Positions 34,091 to 43,469 of a DNA stretch of 64,000 nucleotides are shown here, in pieces. A program made the translations under genes and the position numbers. This DNA comes from Yarrowia lipolytica (Eukaryota > Ascomycota > Dipodascomycetes > Dipodascales), in contig NC_090771.1 in NCBI RefSeq assembly GCF_001761485.1, forward strand, positions 930,001-994,000. Reading direction: 5' to 3'. The notes below the pieces were generated by a model. It ran no database searches. It was not told where the DNA came from and saw only the letters and a list, made by a program, of their open reading frames with translations. Within the stretch, counting starts at the first letter, position 1. Every line of letters starts with the position of its first letter.

Positions 34091-35189
34091 ATGTCCTCCA
34101 ATGAGCGGGTCGATGCGTCTAATCTGGCACGTGGCTGCATGTCCATGCACATGTATGCACGTTTCTGCATACATGATATTGTTCTACCTCCATTGTTATG
34201 CACTCGGAGCTTAGATTATGGTCTGGGAATTTTCGGGCACGGATTTTTGGGGAGGTGTAGAAAATGCGGAAGGGGAGCTGAGAGCGCGAAAAGTGGGGAT
34301 AATATTGGTGAGATTCAGATAAACATTTTGAAATTTCCCTCGTGAGAATCTGACGATCCAGTAAAAAGATATAAAATGTTTGCTACTTTCCAGATTGAGC
34401 GCATAAACACCAACTCTGTCGCTTTGGTCAGCTCATGACGAGCTATTGTCTGGATGATTACTGTTTAGATTCAATTTAAACGACTATTGTTCGGTGTGTT
34501 AAGCGTAGGTTTTGTTCCTGGTCATCAGTTGGACGGGCAGTGGTGACAGAAAACCCCAATTAATTCGGAAAAAAGACAGAAACAGGACTAGTCCCTTCGG
34601 ACAACCAATCGCAACAAGTTGGTACCCGAAAACCGCCCCCAAACCCCCCCAAAAGCCTCTGTAGCTCGGCTCAATGCACTGCCTCCGATCGACAATCTAC
34701 AGACCCACCAATAAGTATAATAGACACAACTTTCGGCACAGTCAGATGCACCGTAATGCTCCCAGATAGCCCACTAGCATTGCCCCACCCGGGTCTCGGA
34801 GATGTAGGTTTCAAGAGACGAATCAGGCGCAAGTTTCTCGCTATAAGATCTACATGAATGGTAGGGCATCGCGAAGGCATGTGATAAGGAGTACAAAGTT
34901 CCGCTAGTGCGTGGTGAAGCTTCTAGAATGGGCTGTTTGACGACGATAACCACGGGAGATCTGTTCCATGGCCGAGGAGAGGTAGTTGGAGAGCAAAAGA
35001 CGTGTGATTAGTAAAATATTTGAGCGAAAAACATTTGTTAATCTACCACCGGGGGACTCTGGAATCAATAGTGACCCCCACAATACCAAAAGTGGGGGTC
35101 ATCGTCAACCATCACTGCACTGCTTGTTTTAGACATACAAAGAACACGTGTACTGGTCTAGAACATTGGAGTTGTTGTCTTTTTTGTGT

Positions 35190-35282
35190 CATTGTCGTCC
35201 ATTGTTTGTCCATTGTCGTCCGTTGTTCATCCATTGTTCATCCGTTGTGAATTGTTCATGCATTGTTGTCCATTGTTCATCC
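35190..35282. repeat. Imperfect 12-bp repeat (CCATTGTTCATC / CCATTGTCGTCC)
   Basis: About seven diverged units of roughly 12 bases built on CATTGT and TCATCC or TCGTCC. Confidence 0.75.
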
Positions 35283-37214
35283 CACAAAGATACCTATTTG
35301 GACCAGATAGAGCTAAATGAGTTAGACAACTGACCCTTTAGGCCTATTAAAGTCTATCGGGGACTCTACGAGTCCAACAAGAGTTTTTTGGGGTTTTTTT
35401 TGATGCTTTTTGACACTGTACTTTGATGGGTTCTCACCATGATTTGTTGATGCACCCTTGACTCTCCAAAATGAGCTGTTGAAGAACGGCAGTCGTCGAG
35501 ATTCTTCCGATACAATCCAATTTTCCACTCCCCATCCCCCAAATCTCCTCCCAACCCCCACCCTTGCAAGGCTGCTTCATAAATCGTCGCTATCATAACC
35601 TCGTTCCTATTACCCACCGTCCCTGAGAGTAGACGTGACGGAAGAAGCCCGTGATAAAAGGAGCTGTGCGGAAGATGAATCCATTGTCCCGAGCGGAACT
35701 TTGTCCAACAAAATGGACTAGGTTGACCTCCCATTGTTGAAAGTACGGACAAAACACGAGCTCGCTATGAATGTTCTCGAAACGCAACTTACCGACACGA
35801 ACAAGCCGTTGACAAACAAACAAAGACCATTGAAATAATGGAGCCACACATACTATTGAATCTATCAACTTTCGGGACGTGTGAATCCTTCCAAACGCGT
35901 CTTAGAGATGCTTCACAAAGCACTTCACCTTGGGCAAACAACAAGTGTGGAAACTGAACGCAAGTCTGGTGCAAATATGAATTAGTTGGAATAGAAATGA
36001 CGAGAAATTCACGAAAAATCCAACGACACAAGTATCAAGCATGCAGCGTAGATATTGGCTCGATTACAAGTAAAATTCTACTTTAGCAAATGTAAAGCCA
36101 GGTCAGTACAAAAGGAGTAATATACGGGGAATATGAAAATCATAACCCCTCTCGTTGATCCCCGGATTCCTCTAAATGTCAGTGAGATCGGCCATTCTTC
36201 TGTTTTCGTCACTTTTCCGCAGCTAAGACACAATCTCGCTTACCTACAGAACCCGGGTGGGAATGTAATAGCAGGAGGGAGAGGGGAGGAAGGGCAGCAG
36301 TCGTATTGTAGCCGAAGTGGAAGCCACATTGTGTTTGCTTTTTTTAGCCAGCCACTCTAGTTTTGTCAAAAAGCAAACTCCTAATTGAATGTTTCCGATG
36401 TTGGTATAGGTACATAGTTGACGGACACTTTCCAGGATCGTTTAGAACTGTAGTAGCTATTGGAGAGACTTGATAAACGGATACAGACACGGGTGGAGAG
36501 TATTTCTGGACAATCACAACATGTTGAAACTCCCTAGTTGTTGAGTAGCTTGAGATATAGTGACAAATGCTGTCATTTGGCGTAAAATGTCGCCAGAATA
36601 CGAAAGAGAGATCTGGGGGGTTTAAAAAAGAATTAGAGTGTTTCAGAAGCATCAATAAATGGGGTATTATCTACATTTAGAAACTTTGGAGTATTTCTAC
36701 AGCCCATTAAAGGTATACATACGGCTCAATGTGAACGTGGCTAACTCGAGATTGAGAAACGATGGATAAATGGAGAGTTGAAAACCTCACAATGATTAGT
36801 TTCATATTATAATTGTGGAAATATATCTTTTGAAATCACGTGATTTGTAAAAGTTGTGCACGTTAATGAACATTGACGGAAAACTATAGAAAATGTGTCT
36901 AGAATGACGATTATTTGTTCAGTTGAAATGGAGGAGTTTGTAGAAAGATGTAAATGACTGGCGAGTGTTATTTTAATAATTAAATTTCAAAATCGGGCTG
37001 TTTTTCAACCATTTAGCTCTGGTTTATTATCTGCCAGAGTTCATATAGTAAATGCCAATGTCCGAACGCAAAGGGGAGCTGTGAGGATACATAAAGTGGG
37101 GAATGAATAAATAACGGAACATCTCATCAGATATGAATATTTTTTTGTAAGTTTTTCTGGTGAAGAATCTCTCTTTCACCCTCTTATATACTATCTCACC
37201 CTCTGACGTCTACA

Positions 37215-37308
37215 GCCATCATAGTATAGTGGTTAGTACACCACGTTGTGGAGATTGTGTCATCACAACAAGACCGTGGAAACCTCAGTTCGATTCTGGG
37301 TGATGGCA
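37215..37308 (+). tRNA. tRNA-His (anticodon GTG) with 22-base intron
   Basis: The acceptor stem GCCATCA (37215-37221) pairs with TGATGGC (37301-37307), with discriminator A at 37308. The D arm has TAGTATAGTGG, the anticodon stem CCACG pairs with CGTGG, and the T arm is built around GTTCGATTC. The loop TTGTGG has GTG at 37248-37250 and G37 at 37251; the intron is 37252-37273 and C38 is 37274. The intron contains TTGTG and CACAA, so it can fold on itself or pair with the anticodon. T6 follows at about 37324 as terminator. Confidence 0.93.
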
Positions 37309-38474
37309 GAACCCCGAGTTCTCTTTTTTGTTTTCGTCTGTCGTCTCTCTCTCCGTCTGGTTGGTATCAATGCGTTTATGTTACTAAGATAACGGCAAAT
37401 ATTCTGTTGAATCTGAAGAGAAGTTGAAAAGATATACGACAGACATTTTATAAGAGTCGCAAGGAACACAACACCGTTTCAATGTTTCCAATAACTTGGA
37501 TATTCCTTCTTTTGTATACATTTCTGGCGAACAGGGAGTGTGAAATTGTGGACGATTGCGGGAGAGTTGGGGAGGAACTTGGAAGGAATGATCCGTGGAG
37601 CTGGGTACTTATGATCAATTTCCTTGAGTATCTTCGAATCTGTCATGTGCTGACTTGAAGAGGTTCAAACTAATCTCATTTGAACATCGGTATACGACAG
37701 TACTGAAATGTACCGTATGGTATATATTAGTCCTCATTACTGGCGACAGAACCGCTATCACTCAAGAAATGATGACTAAAGCAGGTTAAATATCTTTTTA
37801 TGAAAGAATCTCTTTGATCAGATATATATTGACTGAACTAGTGGCGTTTTGTTCCGTGCTCTGGGTATCTACATCGGATCACCAGTTGGGGAGGATATCG
37901 ACATTGCAAAACCAACCGATTGATTTTACTAACTTGATTTACTAACTTGATGACGCTTACTAAGTCGATTTGAGAAGAGATCAACATGGTCTGAGCAATA
38001 TTGATGGAGTTGGATACAGAATCAGAATCCGAAACATCTCTGGTGATAAATAGTGATATAGAGACCACGCTTCACGAGAACCACACTAGAGCTTTGTAGA
38101 GAGATTGTTCGTACCCAGCGACTTGAAACACTTCACAATGATTATTCATAACGGTATCTATTCTAATATATATGATATGCTTCAGTTCTCCCTGGTTACA
38201 GTACCGGTTGCAATACTTCACGAGTATTTACGTACCAACAGACCCACCATCCTCACCCCCTCCTTCAAAAACAGTACTATTGTTGAGGTGTGATATTCTT
38301 CTTGTCATAGGAGAGCCTTGACGACTCAACTACTACAGCTTGTCCATGTCTCCCAGGACGTGCACGGTAACATGCTCGTGCTTCGAACAACCTCGAATTC
38401 ACATTCGCGAACCCACGCTCGCGCACGTTTCTCTCACTCGCGCCAGTAACTCGTGCCCATCTCCTTCGCGCACG

Positions 38475-40916
38475 CTAGTGAGAAATGTATTGGAACACAA
38501 AACTCACCTCGTCAAACTCCTCCTCCTGCCGCAGCAACAGATCCTCAATCTTCCCCATGGTTCCCTTGTAGTAATGGTTCCACGTGGTGGCGTCTCCATA
38601 CAGCATGGCAGGAGCCCTCTGGTACTGCTTCCCTCCACGGCATCGTTTACACTCATACATATCGTGGGTGTTGCAAGGGGTGGCGTCATCGTACGAAAAC
38701 AGCTCCCGCAAGTTGGACATGGAATAGTGCCGCTCCACGTCCTGCACCTCGTCAACCACACAGGTCGACAGGGACTGCTTCATGGACTGCCGCTGGAAAA
38801 TCTTCTCCTCAATCGTGCCAGTAGCAATCAGACGGTAGACGAAACAGTCCTTCTTCTGGCCATCTCTCCATACTCGAGCGAGAGCCTGCTGATCTGCGGC
38901 AGGGTTCCAATCTGGATCCATCAAAATCAGACGGTTAGCTCCAATTAGATTCAAACCGCAACCTCCGGCCTTGGAAGAGAGCAGGAAAATGAACTCTTGG
39001 CCCTCGGGGTCGTTGAATTGAGTCACCAACTTGGCTCGTTTGTTGATGTTCATGGTTCCATCAAGACGAAGACACCCATACCGTCTCTGACGACACATTT
39101 TTTCAATCAAATCGAGAGTGGCCGTGTAATTTGAAATGATGACAATCTTGTCGTTGGTTTCAGCATTGATTGACCGCAACATCCGCTCGAGAATGAGAAA
39201 CTTGGCGGAGAAATGCGGATAAATGTCGCGATCACGCGACCCTCGTTCGTCTGGCGGCGCATAATCGTCTGGAAACACCTTTCTGCATCCCTCAATTTCG
39301 TCCGGCAGCTTCAGCAGATCTGGATGATTGCACAGCTTTTTGAGGATACCAATGGCATTCAAAGTGGTGGTTCCTTCACTGCTCTTTTCACCCTTCAACA
39401 AAGATCTGGCCTCCTTGGACGTTCGAAATTGCACATAGAGCGACTTTTGGAACGGTGCGAGATTGCAGAAGACAACATGTTCGTATTTGACTGGCAGATA
39501 CTTGCTCAGAATGTCGTTGGTACGTCTGATGATAAGAGGAGAGACAATAGAGGCCATTTCCAGCAGTTTCGCCTCGGCCTTCTCCACATCTTTATCCGTA
39601 CCATCGGCATCTCTGCCCTTGAGAATGGGAATCTCGTAGTTCTTTCGAAACTCGCCTTTGGTGCCTAGCAGGCCAGGATTGGAAAAGTTCAGCAGCGAAA
39701 AGTACTCCAAAAGATCGTTCTGGATCGGAGTACCTGAGAGAATGACTCGACGCTTCACATTGAGCTGATTGAGCGCGGTAAATGTCTGAGAATCGCCATT
39801 TTTCAGTTTATGACCCTCGTCAGCAAGTAAAAGACCCACCTCAGAGTCGGCAATGGCACCCACCTGGCGTCGTAGTGTATCATATGAGATGATGAGCACC
39901 GGTCGTGTGACTTTGCGGCCCTCAGCCTCGGCCCACTGTCTCAGACCAGCCGTCAACTCAGCCGGTTTCTGAGACCCATCCACGGCATAAGGAACAACGA
40001 CTCCCTCCCCGAGCCACTTGACAAACTCGGCGGCCCAGTTTCGCACCAGAGAACTGGGGCAAACTACAATGGCCTTGGAAATCGTGCCCTTGCCCTGGGG
40101 ACTCTGTTTCAGCAACGTCCACAACAGCGCAATGCACTGAAGAGTCTTGCCCAGACCCATTTCGTCAGCCATGATGCACCCATGGGCCTTGGGGTTGATG
40201 AGGCCGGTGGTGGCGCGGTACAGAAATTTGACTCCTTCGACCTGGTGTGGTCTGAGGATTTTGGCGAGCTTGGGATCAATTACAACTGGCACTTCCGGAT
40301 ACTCTTTGGGCTTTTGTTTATCTCTGGGGGAGATTCCGAGGATTTCTGCGAGCGTGAGTTTCTTGGGTATTGTTCTCATCTCCTCCACCGTCTCCACATC
40401 TGTCTCCGACTGCGACAGGGTCATTTCGGTGGCGGTCTGGATATCCTCTTCGGTGACGGCATCTTTTACTCCGTCGACGGTAGGGTCGTACAGAACAATA
40501 GCAAACTCTCCCGCGGGGTCGTGCAGCGGTCGGGGCACAAAATCCACCGGTTTGCGCATCCCCAGCGCCGGAAAAGATTCCACAAAGTCGTCATTTCGGT
40601 TTTTGAACGGCACTCGGAAGTTTTGGTTCAGGACCGCCAATGGATCACGGCGAACGACAGCACCTCCGCCACGTTTCTCGGGGTCGTCAGATCGGTACAC
40701 TGGCGCATCCGGATCGCCTTCCGTGTAGTTGACGGCCGTTCTGGCGCGTCTGGACGGCTGCCAGTTGGAGTTGTAGCTGGAGCCAGACGACGGCGCCGGG
40801 CGCTTGAACGGCTTATGTAATACATCCATGGGGTCCCTGGGGCGTTCTGCCGGCAATCCGTGCTCGCGAATCTGACTGGGAGCCTTGTTTCGTCTCATTT
40901 TGTAGTTGGGTGGCAA
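38475..40916 (-). CDS. RAD54: Rad54, Swi2/Snf2 DNA translocase of homologous recombination
   Basis: 813 residues. Rad54 works with Rad51 in strand invasion and branch migration in double-strand break repair. Snf2 motifs occur in order: LRPHQVEGVKFLY, Walker A ADEMGLGKT near 250, ADEGHKLKN (motif II, DEGH as in Rad54) near 367, ILSGTPIQNDL, SSKAGGCGLNLIGANR, and DPDWNPAADQQALARVWRDGQ (motif VI) near 670-690. A C-terminal cysteine pair (ECKRCRGG) follows. The N terminus is basic and includes RRDPLAVLN, as in other Rad54 proteins. The stop follows VSFVFQYISH. This tail begins with a perfect donor hexamer (GAG-GTG-AGT), but I found no matching branch and acceptor, so I keep the unspliced end. The promoter has a strong GACGCG cluster. 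Confidence 0.96.
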   Translation of the reverse strand: MPPNYKMRRNKAPSQIREHGLPAERPRDPMDVLHKPFKRPAPSSGSSYNSNWQPSRRARTAVNYTEGDPDAPVYRSDDPEKRGGGAVVRRDPLAVLNQNFRVPFKNRNDDFVESFPALGMRKPVDFVPRPLHDPAGEFAIVLYDPTVDGVKDAVTEEDIQTATEMTLSQSETDVETVEEMRTIPKKLTLAEILGISPRDKQKPKEYPEVPVVIDPKLAKILRPHQVEGVKFLYRATTGLINPKAHGCIMADEMGLGKTLQCIALLWTLLKQSPQGKGTISKAIVVCPSSLVRNWAAEFVKWLGEGVVVPYAVDGSQKPAELTAGLRQWAEAEGRKVTRPVLIISYDTLRRQVGAIADSEVGLLLADEGHKLKNGDSQTFTALNQLNVKRRVILSGTPIQNDLLEYFSLLNFSNPGLLGTKGEFRKNYEIPILKGRDADGTDKDVEKAEAKLLEMASIVSPLIIRRTNDILSKYLPVKYEHVVFCNLAPFQKSLYVQFRTSKEARSLLKGEKSSEGTTTLNAIGILKKLCNHPDLLKLPDEIEGCRKVFPDDYAPPDERGSRDRDIYPHFSAKFLILERMLRSINAETNDKIVIISNYTATLDLIEKMCRQRRYGCLRLDGTMNINKRAKLVTQFNDPEGQEFIFLLSSKAGGCGLNLIGANRLILMDPDWNPAADQQALARVWRDGQKKDCFVYRLIATGTIEEKIFQRQSMKQSLSTCVVDEVQDVERHYSMSNLRELFSYDDATPCNTHDMYECKRCRGGKQYQRAPAMLYGDATTWNHYYKGTMGKIEDLLLRQEEEFDEVSFVFQYISH

Positions 40917-40960
40917 CGGTGGAGAAGTAGAGAGTGTTGTGTGGATCAGGATACATATTT

Positions 40961-41038
40961 GACGCGCAAGGTTTGGGTAAATTAACAGACGCGTGGGACG
41001 CGGGGGACGCGACGGACGCGACGGACGCGATTTTGCGT
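40961..41038 (-). promoter_or_regulatory. MCB-like GACGCG cluster in the RAD54 promoter
   Basis: Six GACGCG hexamers within 80 bases, one extended to the full MluI cell-cycle box ACGCGT (40989-40994), ending about 45 bases before the RAD54 ATG. In yeasts such boxes are bound by MBF (Mbp1/Swi6) and drive G1/S and damage-linked expression of repair genes. The role here is inferred. Confidence 0.6.
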
Positions 41039-41806
41039 GATTACTGTGATGTTAGCGATGAAAACGGACTGTGAACGTGATTCAACAAAACTTGGTTGTA
41101 CAAGGATTTACGTAAGTCGTCAAATAGTAGTTTTTAAACGGCACGAAACCGTGACCCCTAAACCCAAGCAAAACACCTTACAAAAACGCTCCAAAAACAC
41201 CAATATCGGTCACATTAGAAATATAAAAGAGTCAATGACTTCTCCAACGGGCTCAAAACAGGTTATTCCATACAAAATTCTTGGTATCTTGCCTCCATCG
41301 TCCTCATTTTCATTCCATCAGAACGTACAGTTGTGTCTGTATGTACGTATGGGCACTGAACTGAAATTGAGCCTCATTTGGAACAGAAAATTGTCACAGA
41401 TTTGTGTGTAAAACGTCATCCAGTTATGAGAAGTATTTTGAACTTTTCCGATTCCTCTCAGATTTCCTCTCCGATGTATACAACATGATTTGTGGTGCAG
41501 TTTGCCATGTTAATTGATATTCCACCTTTGCCACACTCACCAACTAATTCTAAGTAAATGAGGTTGATATTAGAACGACATTACATGACCCCTAAACTAT
41601 CCTTAACTATATCTAAGTAAATCTAGCACCTTGGAGAGATGGAATAATTCAAACCTGAGCATTGTAGTACAGTGAGTCAACATTCTATTTGGATTCATTT
41701 ATATCTACAACGCATTCTAGCGGATTTCCTCAACTAATCTCCCGTATTCAGTTGTCTTGTAGATAGGCAGAAACCAATGAATAAAAAGGGTGATTCTGGT
41801 TGAGTA

Positions 41807-41904
41807 CATCAAAACATAGAATTCTACGAGTAGGACCCGTATCCTATGTTTCTTTCATCAAAACATAGAATCCTACAAGTAGGAACCGTATCCTACTTGT
41901 TTTT
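41807..41904. repeat. 49-bp tandem duplication with inverted-repeat cores
   Basis: Two copies, 41807-41855 and 41856-41904, begin CATCAAAACATAGAA. The second holds a perfect 10-base inverted repeat ACAAGTAGGA / TCCTACTTGT with a 6-base spacer (41875-41900). The first has AAACATAG and CTATGTTT as outer arms. Confidence 0.85.
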
Positions 41905-42365
41905 CAACTGGAAAATGTCCAAGCAGTCAGTAGACAATCACGTCTCTGTTTGGGGTCTGGCAAGGGAAAGTCATCTAGTCTGGGTATAGGAAGATGGGAC
42001 GATAGGAAGAAGCAAACGGCGAAGTTTCTTGGCCAATTGAGACAAGCAGAATCAGGTTTACGGAGTTGAAATAGTGAAATATAACGACTCAATGACGCAC
42101 TTGTATCTGAGACTGTTACGGATATGCGGTACTCGTACTTAAACAAGTGACGGAATGATGAATATACTTATTAATATCCCCTTTTGACTGTTCAGCGAAT
42201 CCTTTATAGCATGGTCTATTTATCTTGGTTCAAACTGTTTGATATAAGATATGATCTTCTCATAATGATCTGTCGTAGATGATGGTTGCACACTGAGAGG
42301 TCTGTTGACTGAGGAAAGGTCTTGAGCAGACATCTGACGGACGCTCAGCATAACCCAAGACATTG

Positions 42366-42425
42366 TTTTCCTCGACAGCGTTTTCCTCGACAGCGTTTTC
42401 CTCGACAGCGTTTCCCTCGACAGCG
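42366..42425. repeat. 15-bp minisatellite (unit TTTTCCTCGACAGCG)
   Basis: Four units, three perfect and the last with one change. Confidence 0.93.
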
Positions 42426-43007
42426 TTCCTCCTCACATCTTGACAAGCACCCCGTTGTCTACATCCGAAATGCCAAAGTCGTGCATGTGTGTTGCATCTG
42501 CGAGCACGTTAAATGTACAAGCATGTACGTATCATGCAGCAACATCTAACTGCAAGTACTGTAGCTACTTGAAGAATGACTTGATTTTGTGCCACCTTCT
42601 TCTTCTCTTACACAAACCACCAAAATCAAAGAAAACAGAAGAAAAAAACACAATACACGACCACTAACACACAGATAAACCTACACCACAAACAGGTGGA
42701 CACACGCGGCGCACCGCACACCCGGATCACGACCGTGCCGGCTACACTTTGCATTTTACACAAAACGGAAGCAGGATACCACGACGAGGGCTCTGTACGG
42801 ACTCTGACTCAAGTGTCGATGTGGAAGGGAGAACCGCACTGGCGGAGTCGACGTGTACCATGCGAAGCTGTATTAGTCATCACGAGCCGCAAGACTGTGG
42901 GTGGTGTGGTGTTGCATTGTGCCACCGAAATGGTTCTGTCTATCTGTCGCGCCATTTGTGGCTGTCAACAATCAGCCTCTCCGTAGCTCCACCATATTGA
43001 CTATAAA

Positions 43008-43469
43008 ATGACACTTCGTTTCATCGACAACCTCAATTCCCCCTCCATCACAGTGAGTATGCACTCATGATAACCACCACGACTCCTCTCACGACACATA
43101 TCGTCATTCGAGTTCATATACTAACCCCAGTCTATCACCTACATCCACACACGCTACGTCCAGCTCAGCTACCATAAAAATACAATTCCATCAATAATAC
43201 TTGTGGGGTTGCAGCGATTTGACGCTCTTTGCCGCCACGTGACGGAAAGTGCGGTAATCCTTGTCCTTGGGATTGAACTCCGCACATGCCGTGACGCAAT
43301 CCAGCTCGGCCTCCCGGAGGCCCGCCTCCAACGTCTCGCGTCCTCGCGCCACCTGCTCGGAAATGTCAGGAATCGAAAACACCTTGCACACCACCTCCGT
43401 TACCACCGTCAACAGCGCCACGTTGAGCGTGGCCGAGCAGTGCGACGCCAGCTTTGGTCGCACGTCTGA
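43008..43469 (+). other. Candidate spliced transcript running antisense into the IRA 3' end
   Basis: On the plus strand GTGAGT at 43053 and TACTAACCCCAG ending at 43130 define a 78-base intron with perfect signals of this genome. An ATG at 43008 gives a 15-codon exon (MTLRFIDNLNSPSIT) that joins in phase to a frame ending at 43469, 127 residues in all. From 43191 this frame overlaps the IRA coding sequence on the other strand, and its residues there look like a shadow frame. TATAAA at 43002-43007 touches the ATG, so transcription from it would start after that ATG. A spliced non-coding or antisense RNA is as likely as a protein gene. Confidence 0.35.

Larger units (their letters stand above)
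31052..38474. other. 7.4 kb gene-poor space LEU4/RAD54 with one tRNA gene
   Basis: The longest gene-free stretch. It contains a tRNA-His at 37215-37308, a 13-bp A-rich minisatellite (34034-34090), a GTTCATCCATT-type repeat (35190-35282) and several TCACGTGA palindromes (31212, 33144, 36837). Open frames are below about 130 codons, overlap one another and are motif-free. The part after about 36.3 kb is AT-rich. Confidence 0.5.
40917..43190. other. 2.3 kb space between RAD54 and the IRA 3' end
   Basis: It holds the RAD54 promoter (GACGCG cluster), a 49-bp duplication, a 15-bp minisatellite, and at its right end the first exon and intron of a plus-strand spliced transcript candidate. No other gene is supported. 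Confidence 0.5.
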
